Below, piece by piece: positions 13,690 through 26,300 of a stretch of 64,000 bases of DNA; within the stretch, counting starts at the first letter, position 1, and each line of letters starts with the position of its first letter. The stretch lies in contig JAWUZG010000355.1 in assembly GCA_036785705.1 (NCBI GenBank), positions 558,001 to 622,000 of the forward strand, given 5' to 3'. A model generated the notes under the pieces. That model worked only from the letters and a program-made list of their open reading frames with translations. It was not told the DNA's origin and did not search any database. The stretch comes from Acanthornis magna (lineage: Eukaryota; Chordata; Aves; Passeriformes; Acanthizidae). Made by a program: the position numbers and the translations under genes.

Positions 13690-13960
13690 AAAATAAGTTG
13701 AAAGAGACCTCCAGGAGGTCATCTAGTACAGTCCCTTGTTCAGAGCAGGTCTGATTAGATCAGGTTTCTGTGTCAGGGCTGTGTCCACTCAAATCTTGAA
13801 TATCTCCAAAGAGGGAGATCTGCAGCTCCTCTGGGCAAGCTGCAGTATTTGACCACCTTGTCTTAAAAAACCTTGTCTTAAAAAATGTTTTCTTAAAAAA
13901 GGTTCAACAGAACTGTATTGCAGTGGCTGGGGACAGATAACAAGAACTGTTGATGGAGTG
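13690..13960 (-). mobile_element. CR1 LINE 3' fragment
   Basis: In plus orientation this reads as the reverse complement of an avian CR1 3' untranslated region. The diagnostic phrases appear in order: GAGACCTCCAGGAGGTCATC, then TTGAATATCTCCAAAGAGGG, then the CTCTGGGCAAGCTGCAGTAT segment. It is 5'-truncated, as is usual for CR1. Near 13857-13905 a CCTTGTCTTAAAAAA unit is repeated two to three times, a local expansion inside the old element. Confidence 0.85.
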
Positions 13961-16900
13961 TGAGCCACCACTTCAAGAGATTTCCACCAGTCTGGAAATG
14001 ACTGACCGGTGTGTACTGGTGTGTTCTGCTAAGCCATACCATAAACCACCACCAGCAGCCACTAGTGACGTGCTGGCGAAAAAAGAAAATGACACTTGAA
14101 AGTTATTGGCTCAGGAATTTCCAGAGTGGGTTTTTTTAAATGTAGCTCAAGTCCCGCTAGAGGTGAAATCAAAGTGGAGCAGGTACAAAGCAGGGCTGTG
14201 AAAATGATTGATTATGGGCAATAGGGAGGAATAAGAGTGTTTGGCTGTTCAGAGAAGTCAAATGAAGCCTTTGAAAGGCTTCTTACTGCTCTCTGTAAGT
14301 TCATTACTGCTAATAGGTATAATGGGAAGAAATAGATGAAGACTGTTAATTAGAAAAAGGTTTTAAACAAGAGCATGGTGAGGCCTTGGAGCAGCTTTCA
14401 GAAGGAGCAGTTGTAAAAATACATGAAACAGAAACAAAACCAAACGGACTTTGACATGGAGGTCTGCAGGGGCAGTCTTTTGCTCAATATTCAATTTGTG
14501 ATTTCAGGGTAGACATTGTGTTCGGGGGTAATTTGCCTGGCATTTCAGTACGTATGGTAGCATTTTAGTTGTGCCTGTCACGCTCTGTTATTTCCTGAGC
14601 ACAGGAGGAGTAACAGCGTGTCTGCAATTTGCTTGGCAAATCCCAGGTGCTCCCCAGTGCCTGCACCTTGCATGCATGTGGAAGGGCTTGGCAAATCACG
14701 CAAAGGTCGCAGTGCAGGAAGCCCACGTTAGGCTAGGGACTTTGCTGGTGTTTCAGTTCACTGGGAATGATCTTTGTCTGTACATTTCTGCTGAGGAAGT
14801 CCAAAATAAAAATATGTTAGTCCATAATAAGAGACATTTGTGAAAGAGACTGAAGAATTTGTACTCAGTGTGTATGCTGGGCCCCTATGCTTTCCAACTC
14901 AGAGTATTTTTCCATGACTAAACAAAATAGCCATTTCCTTAGAATAGTGACTGAATTTTTTTCAATTGTATGTTTTATATGGCATAATTATATGCCCTTA
15001 CAAGCAATTTAAGCCAAATTATGCAATTGAAAGTTTAGCTAGTGCTTTTTAATCCACTTAAGAGTTTTGTTTTTGATAGCCTGGTAGTGAAGCAAACTAA
15101 ATTAAAGTGAATTCCACATGAAAGATGGTTCTAGTATTTGTGATTGTGAGGTAATGACTTGAAATTCTCCATAGTTGCAGCATTTCTGTATTTTATATTT
15201 AATTTTAAAACTGTTATGTATTTAGTGGCCATAAATGGAACAGGGTAATATGAGAGAATTGATGAAACAGATATTTGACTGGAAAATAACAGGTTAATGT
15301 TAAATGTATCTGTAACAATGAGAAGGCTTAGGCAAAATGCAGAAATATCAATAAGCAAATAGTAAGAGGCAATGGATGACCTGTGAGATCAAAATAAGGA
15401 AAAGAATGGAAATAATAAAGAATAGTGAAGATGCTTATTTTGGAACAGGAAAGTATTAAGGAAGTTATCAAAAGAATAGTTTCTATTCCAGTGTTTAAAA
15501 TTCAAAAAGAGAGATTAGAAAATAGCAGTGCTGATGAGAAATTGAATGATCAATGGTTTGGAAAGGCATATGCTACTAAAAAAGAAACAGAAGCTTCCTG
15601 TCTAAAAGGGGATGTCTGCCAGATAATCAGCTGATGTTTGCATCAAGGTCAGTCACCAACAGTGACTGCAGCATCTCTAAGTTTTTGGACAAGAAAAGTG
15701 TTTGAACTAGATTGATCCGTAAGAGTATTTACGCTGAATTCATGGAACTGCAGACTAAGTTGTATGAGCCCCTGTTGTGTTGGTTTCGATCAGGTTTTGC
15801 CTAGCAAAGTTCAGCATTATTGTATTTTTTGTCACTGGGAGTTTTTATTTATGTGCAAAGCTAAAAATAATGGCATATGTAGTGCATTTCAAATGTCACC
15901 TTTTAGCACAAGCACAGACTTTCAACTCTGCTGACCACTGAGCTTCTGAGATTATTTGTTGGGATGAATGACCCTATCCAAAGCACAGATTGGATAAATC
16001 CATGCAAATTTGCCAGCTTCTGGAACAAAACTTTCATCAATTTCTTGTAGCGTTTTGCATATAATTGCATGTATGATCACAGCTATTATTGTGGCTTTTT
16101 CTAAGTGGTTTTTGTGCTGCCAACGTGAATGAGTGTTTGATGTCTGGCGAAAGGAGTGTTTTTGCAAATGAAATCTGGAGGTTTTGCATCACCGTACTGG
16201 GAAAAGCTGAAAGCAAGGTGATCAACCACACTGCGGCTTTCATGTGCCAGCTTTCATCCTGGCACCAATACATTTCAACATGAGGGAGAGAACTTTTTTA
16301 TGGGGAAGAGATGCAGATTTTCTCAAGCTAATCAGCTGAGTTTGTATATTCATTAATAATTGTTGCAATCCACTTGAGAACTTGCCCAGATTTAGTCAGA
16401 CCTGTAACAGAAATCAAGGTATTGCTTAAAGGTCTATTGAAGAAATTTCCCTGTCCAAGTTCCCTTTGGAGTTAGCTCGAAATCTACAGTCCTTGGTCCA
16501 GCAAAACTTAATTATTGTTTGAGTAAGAATTCCAGCATTTTGCTCCATAACTTCAAGAGATGTTAGGGTTTTTAGAAAAGAACTGAAGTGCATTGTTATG
16601 GTAAGTGTTTTGGTATAATGACAGTACACCAAGATCTACATTTAATTTAAAATCAGTTTTTTAGTTTTAATATTATTGATTCCAAAAGTCATTAGGTTTG
16701 ATACAAGCCTTTTTTTTACCCATTACCAATACTTGAATAGCAGTTGCTGTTCACATTTTATGGATGGAGAGAATGATGTGTTTGTTGTTCTTTGATAAGA
16801 AATAAAGTTCTGATTCATATCAGAACACTAACTTTGTGGATGCAAGTTTATAAAAATTTCTTTTTTAGGAACTACTTAATTCCTTATTTTTCAATTATTA

Positions 16901-19900
16901 TTTCTGAAATATGTTTTATGTTCAAGATATAGTTCCAGAACTGAATTAAATGTCTTTGAGTCCAAAGAAATATGCTAAAAGAAAATATTTGTTTGGGCAC
17001 CAAAAACTTGATCCAAATGTTGGTGTCAACATGCTTTTGATTAGGTCAGTATGTAACATCTTTGTAGTTACACCTTAAATTTAAATGGCTTGGAAAGCTG
17101 GAGTACTATTTTTAGGAAACAAATAAAACTTTTTAGACAATAGATTTTATTAATGTATATTAAACTTAGGTATAAGTAGGAAGATCAGTTAGAGCATATA
17201 GAGTGGGGGTGTTTGGGAAGCAGGAATACAGTCCTATCAGAGAAATAACATGTGCATCGCAGAAATATAGACTAAAACAGAGTTTAATGTTACAGTATTT
17301 TTATTTGTTGTCGAAAGAAATAAATCCTTTTATGTCAGCATAGGTGGAAGAAACCAACTCATGGAATCTCTTCTGGGCTCAAAGGAGAGCGTTAGTTTTA
17401 GTAAGAAATTTTTGGTAAAGCCCAGATGCTGTAGATTTCTATTGGGATTACAGTAGAAAGCAGAAATTTTGAAGGAGAGCTATAGGGATGTTCCTTACCC
17501 TTTATAGGGAAAGTTTTTCTGCGGATATAGATTATCATGCAAACAGAAATGACTCTTTTCTTTTTTACCTCAGTGGATATTGGCATTGTTAGTGTGAAAA
17601 GCATGTATGTATAAAAATCTGGAAGCTGGAAACCTTCCTTTGTGCATTTAGAAATCTGTAGCAGTGCAGGTTTGCCATGCCTGTGCAAAATGTGAGTAAA
17701 GAAATGTTTTTTTAGTAATAAATTAGTTACAGCCTGTTTACTGAAGCACATTCTTATATCTTGTAGCCTCACTCAGCTATGTCAGATATTTCTATGAAGA
17801 GTTAACCATTTGATCAATTAATGGCTTCAAAAAGCAAACCAAGAAGAACACCTACAGTTTTTGTGTTGTTTTCCCCTTTCCCAGCTCAGTAAAAACAACT
17901 TTTCCTGATTTCCTGAGGTTGGCAAAGGCTTTTCAACAGCTCTCTCTAAATCATTGAGAGTATTATATTTCAGCTTCCTGGAGGAAAATGAGCATGGTCT
18001 GAGTCAAGGCAGTAGTTTTAAGTGGTCCTCAGGGGCATAGCATCAAATTGCACTGTTGGTGCAATTTTTCTGTCATCATATGAAGGCAGCAGCTGTTGCA
18101 TCAATGGAATTTTTAGATTAGGAAATTCTTGAGGCCAAATCCTGCCCTTGTTTCTATGGCCAGCTTGAAGCAGAACTTGTCCAGTGTGCAGGAGTGAAGA
18201 CCAAGGCATGAAGTGCTATGAAAAGTCAGGTCTGGGAAGGCTGTGAAGCCAAACCATGTGTACATGATTGCTTGTGTTGAGTAGGAGCAGATGCAGAAGT
18301 GCCAGTCAGCTTTTTGTTGGAGAAGAGTAAAATTTGAAGTCTTGGTTCTTCCTTAAAGAAGTTCACCCTGGGCCAGAATTATTATTACAAGCAGCATGTA
18401 AGTAACAGACCTGTGTCAACAGTGGAGCTGGATCTCCTGGAAATTACATTTGTTCCCAAAGCTCACTTTAGTTGGAGAAGCTTTTCTTAGCAGCTTTTTT
18501 TCCCCCTCCAACTGGTTTGCAAGTTCAGATTTTCCAGGTTCTTGAAGACTCAAGAAGTGCTTATCACTTGCTGTCAGCAGGATGGCAGACCTGTGTGTCT
18601 GTGTCCCCCAGAGCCTTCACTGGCACTCGCTGGCTTTTTTGGGTTTCCCAGGGCTTCGCTCATGCAGGAGTGGGCACTGGTGTCACATTGTGACCGTGGA
18701 CAGTGTAAAGCCTTGGGAAGCTGTTTGTCCATGTTTGGTGTCGGGGACAGAGCTGTCCCAGGGCAGCAAGGCTGAGCTCCTCAGAGCACATTTCTATTTC
18801 TCGTGCTAAAATGTGTTTCTGAATACTAATTACCATTTACAACTATTTTTATGTCTGCTTAGGAACTTAGCTCAAGGGGAGAAAAAAAAATTATGGTAAT
18901 AGTTTCAAAAGACCACAAAGGCCACATTTTTTAGCAAAGCATTTTGCTTGCTTTACATTAAACATGCCCTCAAGTTCCATATTTATTTTTAATATATTAC
19001 TCCTACATCTTCTCTTCCCCCATAGTGATTTTCCCTTGCTGAATAAGAGCCACTCAGCTTTCCCTATTCCAAACAGAGCTGTCAATCTTAAAGTTTAAAT
19101 TGGCATCATCCTTTCCCAGCCCCAGCTGCCCTTGACTTTCTTCAAGTTTTTGTCAGTATGATCTAAGCATAGTGCACTTGTACCCATATATTTTAAAATA
19201 TATACTGGGTTTGTTTCTTTTAGGTAGTACCCAGTCTATCACAATGGTCAAAATTGTTTCTGGCATCCATGGAGATAATTATAATATGTCATAATGTTGT
19301 GAATAGTGTATTGTATTAATATCCTTACATCACATGGAGAATTCAAGATATGAAAAATTGTTCCAGATAGTCAGGAATCTAAAGATTGTTTTTCTATACT
19401 CTTTAGCATGATTGATTAACAAACTTAGCTTAGAAGAGAAATATCCCTATGAAGCTTTTCTGGATTTATTTTGACTGCAAATGAGACCTGTTTCAAATTT
19501 TGAGCTGCGATGAAATGCATTTAACAAGGGTTATGGTATGATCAGTGGCAAAGCTATTAGAGAGAATTTCTTGCTATTTTTAAGGCTACACTGTTCCTTC
19601 TTCCTTCATCCCAGTGATTTTTATTTATTTTTTCTTCTTCCCCAAATATCTTTTTCTGTTTTGACAAGTTTTCTTGTTCAAATTTGTATTTTATTTTAAA
19701 TCTTCAAAGCAAAAGACATCATTGCCATGGTGGATTGTAATACATGATATTTGTAACTGAACTTTTGGTCCACTGTGAGAGTTCTCTGTTATGGAAGCTG
19801 CCAAGACCCCAGTGTGAATGCAGCATGGGTCTATGTATTTAGAATTTGGACATCATGTATATGTAGTAAAAGCCTGAATTTTGATATGGTATGGATTATG

Positions 19901-20264
19901 TATTAAAAAGAAATTGGCATATTCAAACACATTTTATGATTTAAGGGATAAATAACATGTATTTGGTATAACAGTATCAAAGATGCTCTATGCCAAAGAG
20001 TATTCAGACAGTTTCCTGCAAAAGTTGGAGTTTGAATGAATAAGCTGTTAACTTTATTACCTTCAAGCCTTTGTATCTCTAAGTACCACAATATCAGAGT
20101 TTCTGCCATAAAAATATGCAGTGTCTGACTGCAATACATATTGCGAACTGTTTAGTTGTAATATTTTGTTAATGAAACGTGGGTTTTTCCTGTATTTAGC
20201 TTCTGTTTGATAGTTCTATTTCAAAGAACACTAAACTCAAGAATTTATCTAATTTTATGCACTC
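13961..20264. other. Non-coding interval, possible eroded CR1 at the left
   Basis: Mostly unique AT-rich DNA. At about 14150-14420 the wording (an AGGTACAAAGCAGGGCTGTG-like start, then GGCTGTTCAGAGAAG, then a late AGCAGCTTTCAGAAGGAG) loosely resembles a very old sense-strand CR1 3' region, but I hold that weakly. Open frames such as 17398-17772 (minus, 124 codons) are not recognisable as genes. Confidence 0.45.
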
Positions 20265-20335
20265 CCAATAAAGGAAGTTGGACTGGATGACATCTAGAGG
20301 CTCCTTCCAACCAATATTTCTATCACTGTTTGATT
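20265..20335 (+). mobile_element. CR1 3'-end fragment, sense orientation
   Basis: The words GGAAGTTGGACTGGATGACA and CTCCTTCCAACC followed by ATTTCTAT are the hallmark of the extreme 3' end of avian CR1 elements in sense orientation. Only about 70 bp can be recognised. Confidence 0.7.
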
Positions 20336-20970
20336 ATTAAAGATACCACTATTAAGTACTTGCAGCCTTGCAATTGTCACCTTTGACAGAGAGAGAGTAA
20401 CAGATGCTTATAGTTTAATTTTATTCTTTTAAGAAGGAAAGTTTTTTAGAAGAAAAATGAAGCCAAGACACAGCAATGTCAAATGCAGTAATGGCCCTAC
20501 CCTTACCCAACTCTCAGTGAGCATGTAAAGGCCTTAGTGGAGTTTGCTAGTTAACTCATTTAAGTTGTGAAATTCTTTGTAATATAAACAATATTGGTTT
20601 GTGGTTCCTATGAAGTTTAGTCTGAAAGGGAATATGCTGGAGACTGTACCTCATAAAGAGCTTGTATCCCGTGTTACAGATGCTCATCTTAGGTGGGACA
20701 GAAGCGATTCTGAGAGTCAGAACAAGCAAGTTTTAGTTTTGGCCATTTTCCCTTCACCTTGGGGGCAGTGCAGTTCAAGTCATAAAGTGCTTTTGCTGAG
20801 ACTGAGCTTTCCAGTTGCATATCAGTATTCCAGCTGGAGTTCTTATTTTTTTTCCTGAATCCTTGGGTTCACTCCATTTTTTCATTTAACTCTGGTAATC
20901 AAAAAAGGAATGATCATCAAGCCACCTAAATTATATCCACACTCCTGTGTAGTTTATTGCGCTAAGTAAC
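20336..20970. other. Non-coding interval upstream of a splice-signal cluster
   Basis: AT-rich sequence with no recognised element. If the inferred plus-strand gene exists, this is intron. Confidence 0.5.
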
Positions 20971-21041
20971 TCTTTGTTTGTTTGATTTGTTTTACAGGTA
21001 AGTAGCGCTTAGAACTGGATAGTCAACAATTTATGGTAAGT
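20971..21041 (+). promoter_or_regulatory. Candidate recursive splice site with downstream RS-exon
   Basis: A T-rich tract (20971-20993) leads into ACAG ending at 20997, followed at once by GTAAGTAG. This is a 3' splice site fused to a consensus 5' splice site with no exon between, the juxtaposition that defines recursive (ratchet) splicing. A second strong donor, ATG|GTAAGT, follows at 21036, so a 38-nt exon (20998-21035) is defined. It has stops in all three frames within its first 15 nt. Vertebrate recursive sites in very long neuronal-gene introns are known to be followed by such a cryptic RS-exon. The alternative is an ordinary 38-nt non-coding exon. Splicing itself is inference. Confidence 0.5.
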
Positions 21042-21582
21042 ATATTTTGTAATTAGCAAAACTAAAATTAAACTCCTGTTTTGTTCTTTAAAGGGAATAG
21101 ACAAAGTAGGGGGTTAATCATACAATAGCATTTGTTTCAGATGCTAATCAGAATGTTTGAAGATGTCATTGGGTTTATATTTTTCTCCTTGAAGTGTTAT
21201 TCATCTGTTAGAGGAAGAAATAAATACAAATACTCTTGGCAATATTTCAGGGAAGTTGAGCAAACAATATTTACTTTAAACACAGTAAACAAATGAAGGT
21301 TTATTTTTTATTCTCAACTCCTTTCAGTTATAGTAATCTTGGAAGTTGTTTTAACTAAATTAAAATCTCACACACAAATGCAGTGTGTAAACTTTAGTGT
21401 CCCTATAACTTTTTCTGCCACAGGATAACTAAGGCTCTAATGCTTATCCAGTCTTTGGCTTGATGAAAATACTATTAACACTGAGTTCTTATTTATGCAG
21501 TATAATGAACAGATCTTAGATCTTGCTTCCTAAAATATGCCTGTGTCAGTTCCCTTCCCCTTCAGCTGGGGAAATAATCACA
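21042..21582. other. Non-coding interval
   Basis: AT-rich DNA between the candidate recursive splice site and a CR1 remnant. No feature recognised. Confidence 0.5.
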
Positions 21583-21640
21583 GAATAGTTGCAAGGGACC
21601 TCTGGAGACCATGTAGTCCAAGCCAATAGTAGTGAAGTGA
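21583..21640 (-). mobile_element. CR1 3'-end remnant
   Basis: AATCACAGAATAGTTGCAAG followed by GGACCTCTGGAGACCATGTA and GTCCAA is the reverse complement of a CR1 3' terminus. Homology fades after about 60 bp. Confidence 0.7.
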
Positions 21641-22150
21641 CCCTAATAGTAGCAATAGTGTGAAAAGATATCCTCAGCCACTCTCAGGGCTCTGACAAGG
21701 CTTGCCATCCTCTGTGGGTGCACAGGTGTTATAAAATAAATCCAGTTTTTCTGGTGTACATCACTGCTCTCATTATTTTAAAGTCTTAGTATGGTACTCA
21801 GTTGCTGCCCAAGCAAACTTTAAAATTCAAATGTTCATTTTTAGCTTTTTAACTTCCCAGCCTCTCCAGAAGCAGTTGTTATACTGTTAATATACTGTGA
21901 AAGGTGTTACAGCTTTGCACTGCAGTGTTGGGAATTAATAAGTGTACATGGCACATTTTTTCTTGTGGTAAGACTGATAGGCTCTCCGCACTTGACACTG
22001 ATGCTGTTTGAGCACTTGATCCTCTTAGAAAGTGACTGTGTTTTCCTCCCTGTAGTTTTAACTTTGTAGAAGTTTTTTATTTTGTTGTCACTCAACTCCA
22101 TAGAATTCTTACTTGATGGGGGGTTTTTTGTTTGGTTTGTTTTGTTTTTT
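21641..22150. other. Non-coding interval
   Basis: No coding signature. The right end becomes T/G-rich (22119-22151) as it approaches the polypyrimidine tract of the candidate exon at 22183. Confidence 0.5.
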
Positions 22151-22182
22151 TAATAAGATTTTTTCCTTTCTTCTCTTCACAG

Positions 22183-22313
22183 GTGGATTTTTTTTTTTCT
22201 TGGGGACATTTTTATTTTGAATTCATATTGTTCTCTTTAACTGATCACACAACTCGCTCATCCTTAGTCACGGAGGATTTTTCTTTCAACTTCGCCGTGC
22301 ATTAATGACACCA
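22183..22313 (+). other. Candidate exon (5' UTR or first-coding)
   Basis: A long pyrimidine tract ending TTCTCTTCACAG (to 22182) is a strong acceptor. CCA|GTAAGTTT at 22314 is a strong donor, giving a 131-nt exon. Its second half holds several CpG dinucleotides (near 22254, 22271, 22293 and 22296) in an otherwise CpG-poor neighbourhood, which suggests constraint. The frame beginning at the first base is open for about 39 codons and then hits TAA. An ATG at 22305 gives three codons (ATG ACA CCA) and stops exactly at the donor in phase 0. Its Kozak context is weak. I read it as a mainly untranslated leader exon of an unidentified plus-strand gene. It could also be a chance splice-site pair. Confidence 0.4.
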
Positions 22314-22319
22314 GTAAGT

Positions 22320-23240
22320 TTATGACCTAGTCTATGTTTGTTTTAAATTTTAGTAATTCAGTTGTGTTTTTTATAACAGTGCCCTAATTATCTGATCTTC
22401 TTTGACTAAGCTTTTCTCATTTTCCCATGACATCTTCTCCAGAGGTTTACTTGTGCTGCCTGCTTTCTGTCATCTTTTGTAAACTGTTCTGCCACAGGAT
22501 TATTGCTCTACATCAGCTAACACTTTTTTCTCTGAGATTTTTTTTAAAAAATGCATATTTTTGTATGCACATGCAAAAGTGAGGTAGATGTGAAGTCACA
22601 TTTAAACACGGGCTGACAGAGCAATAAAATATGTCCACTAAAACTGTCTAGACCCACATCTGCATATGGAGTTGCATCTTCTTTGCAGAGGCCAACTCTG
22701 AATTTCTTCTGCCCTTTGAGACACCATTATCACCTTGCATCAGTGTTCTATCTCCTGCCTGCTAAGTTGGTTACATTGTTGTTTTTCCAAAAATTTAATT
22801 TTTTGAAGGTGGGTTACAGGGCTGGTTTAGACAAATAGGAAGGAAGAATGGATGCTTTTCATTTGTGTTTTCATTTGTCCTGTCTCTCAGAAGTGAGGAG
22901 GGGAGTCTTGCAGTTCTTCCTGGCAGACTCAGCTCATGGTTCCCCTTTAGGAAAGGATTTCAAGAGGTGATTTCCTACTCTAGAGCCACATGTTGGGCCT
23001 GGAGTTAAGAAAATCTAAAAGGATCTGCTGACTAGGATTTGGCTATCCCAGTTCAAGCCACTAGCAGTTTTTTTGCAGAAAAAGTTACCTCTGAACAGCA
23101 GAGGTAACAAAAATCTCCCTAGTCGTCCTGCTAATTCACTATTTCTCTTGTGGAGTCTTTTAATGTACTTTTTACATAACTTTCAATATGTTCTCCTAAG
23201 ATTGTATGTATGTCTTGCATATCTTCCACCTTTTATCCAG
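22320..23240. other. Non-coding interval, inferred intron
   Basis: AT-rich sequence between two candidate exons. It contains an unremarkable ATTTTTTTTAAAAAATG region and no recognised repeat. Confidence 0.45.
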
Positions 23241-23314
23241 AAATATCCAGAAATACTTCACCTTTCACTCCAGAAATGGAGTATATCATATATGCTTCTC
23301 GTACTGCAAAAACA
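23241..23314 (+). other. Candidate small exon
   Basis: An acceptor with a good pyrimidine tract (ATCTTCCACCTTTTATCCAG, ending 23240) and a consensus donor (ACA|GTAAGT at 23315) bound 74 nt that are open in all three frames. A 10-bp tandem duplication (ATCCAGAAAT) straddles the acceptor, so the acceptor is partly repeated. The protein in any frame is not recognised. This is weaker than the exon at 22183 because 74 nt can be open by chance. Confidence 0.22.
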
Positions 23315-23320
23315 GTAAGT

Positions 23321-26300
23321 CTTTTGGTTAAAGTGAGAACTGAAATGTTATCACAAGACACTCTGAAAAAATATGAGGCATCTCTTTAAAATAATATCCC
23401 TTATTCTTGAAGTGTCAAATAATTTTTTGTGCAATTTTTCCAGAGACTGGTTATTTAGACTGAGATAAAATTAATGAAAATTAAAATTTTCTCATATGTG
23501 AGAAATTTCTTGCATCTTCAGCTGTGTTTTATTGTGGCAAATGGTCTCAAAGGCAATGCTTTACATGCATGAAACTTTCTAGAAAAGTGACTAGTGAGTA
23601 CACCTATGAGATTTATGACAATACTTCTAGAGGTCGTTTTTCTTATTTGCTTTTACCTGGGATTTGCTATGCTGAAGCACTTGAAAATAAGCTATTTCTT
23701 CAAAGAAACTGATGAAGATTTGTGCTCTAAAGATGGGGGTTTTAACCTCCTGTTCTGGATGAGCCTGTTTATTAAAAACAGCCTTAACAGAAAGATCATC
23801 TTCTGGTAATCTGTTGACTGTGGTTTGGTTTGGGCACTGTTGGGCATCTTCCCCGGATGGGCTTTCTGACAGTATTGGAAAGGGAAGTCTGTTCTCATTT
23901 CCACTGGCAGCAAGCTGCAGCCATGATAATTTAGTTTCACTATAAAATTTCAGGCACTGTTTCTTTGTTGTTTTTCCTTTGGTACCTCTTTTGCTCTTGT
24001 ACTCTTAATTTTGAAGCAACACAAAATTCTGGTCAGAAAATAGGCTTTACATTTTCCTAAGAGTCATCAGCATTGCAAAAAGATTTGTAATACAGCAATC
24101 ATCAGCTGAAATGGTGGCACTCTTCCCTTTGTCTCAGCAATTGTACAATACTTCCCTTTTATAGGCAGTCAAGATTAGCTCTCCTATTGGCTTTAGATGG
24201 TAGGGATTTACTCTCATATAGCACCAATATCATAAGCAATAGAGATAATTACACTGGAACCAATGCATCTAAGTAAAGCAGTTAGATTATGTATTTATTA
24301 AAATAATAATAAAATATCAGTTCATCTCTGTTTGACTCCATCTTAACCTGCACCTGTCATATTCACCATTTTATAACTCTTCCATTACTGTGTTTCTCTC
24401 AGTGAAGGAAAGAATAAGAACTGTGCATGACTGAGAGATGCATCTGAGACTTTCAGTTCTCAATGAGTTACCCTGCTACATTTCCATCTTATGGTGCTTC
24501 TAAATGTTTTATGCTAGCTGCCTTATTGGAATATGGAAGATGAAAATTTAGGTGCTGTCTTGATAATGTGAAAGGTATGCTTCCACTTTCACTAGGCTTT
24601 CTAAAAGCTTTGGAAAAGGAATGATAGCAAAAGGGATATTTTATATAGCAAAAAGACATGGCACTAATTTCTTCCATCCAAAAATGTAAAATCTTTGCTT
24701 TGTGTCAGAGGATAACTACCTGAGTGTTTGACTTGCCAAAAAAGTTGAAGGGATTGATGGAAGATTTTATGGTTCAGTAGTTGTTGAAATGTAACAGGTA
24801 ACTGATGCTGTTTTGGTTGTTTCCTACTATTTCTTTAACATCCTTTAAAACAAACCCTCTTTTTAACTTTTCTAAACATTAAAACTTGCATCAAGCAATA
24901 AATTTGTTGATTGGTTTCCTGAGAGTGGAAGGGTCTCAATCTGATATTGTTTAAATTTCCCAGTTTCCAGGGTGAAGGAGCATTTATAGAACAGCACAAG
25001 AGGCAATTTCACTGCTTTGCTTTGTCACTGTGCCTCAGGAGGAAGATCTGAGGGACCACATCTGGATTTACGAGAGGATGTCCCTCTTTTTGTGCTTTTC
25101 ATCCCTTTTCCTGTCTGCAGGCCCTTTCCACAGTGTTGCAAATTAACACTAACTTCTGGGGGGGCTTTGAAGATGTTGGGTGCTCGCCTGCAGTCTGGGC
25201 TGACACTGCCAAGATAATGTCCCTGAGCAATCAGGTGCTGCTAAATTGTGATGATCAGAATGGTTTGTTGGGACAAATTCATAGTCGTGGCTTATGGAGG
25301 AATTTCTGTTCCCTGTTACAATTTTTTTCTGAGCTTTTATTATTTTCTATGTAATGCTTTCACAACAACAGCCATTTTATTAACTTGACTTTGAAGCTGA
25401 AAAGCTACAAACTAGAGGCAGCTTAAGTGATGTTTATGCCCCACTTAGAGCAAGGGGGTTACCTGGGCCCTGGCACTGCTACTGTGTGGGTCCTCTCCTC
25501 TACATCCAGACCATTCTGAATGTGGGCAAGAGCAGGATCTCATCCTTCAGCTAAGCAGCACAATCTGGTTATGAGCAGGGATGCTGATGCCCCTGATATG
25601 CTGGCCATGCCTGGGATCCCATGCCCTGTAATTCAGTGAGTGACTAATAGGGAAATCTGGCATATTTTTTTGACAGTAAAAAATCACAGGATCTTGTAGA
25701 GGCAAACAAGGCAGTTTCAGTGGAGCTGTGCCTGCTGAGATATTAAGCTGTGATAAAACACAGTCTGAAAATAATTTAGCTCTTTTTGGAAGGAAACAAT
25801 TCAGAGTATATATGCTTAAAGTCCTTGCAGGTTTAGTCATTGTCTGATGTAACTACAACAAAAATTCAAATCCTATTCCTATGATGAGCTTCCATGTAGT
25901 TATCACTGAGACATGGTCATTTGTCAAAACTGAATGGATCACAAAAAATGAGTGTCTCAACAACTGCATCTATATTCATGTTTTAATTCAGATCAGGGAT
26001 GCTCCTCTGAAGTGAATTTCCTAGTTGGTCCCCTTTGATTGGTCTTGGTTGAACAGCAGTACACGAAGAATGTGAAGTTGATGTGTTTTTTTTTAATGAG
26101 ACTAAACTAGAGGATGTGCTCAGGGAGTCTTGAATGCACACCAGGTACGTGTGAGCTTCAGGACAAGGCATCAAAGCAGAGCTAGTCTGAAGTTTGAACA
26201 GAGAAACAGCAAAATCTGAAATACATAGAGTAGGGATGACAGATCCTCAGCAGTGTATTTTGGTATATAGATCAGTTCCTATTTGCCTGTAATAGTGCTT

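Noticed and set aside
17398..17772. 124-codon minus-strand frame
   Set aside because: Low-complexity AT-rich codons and no domain.
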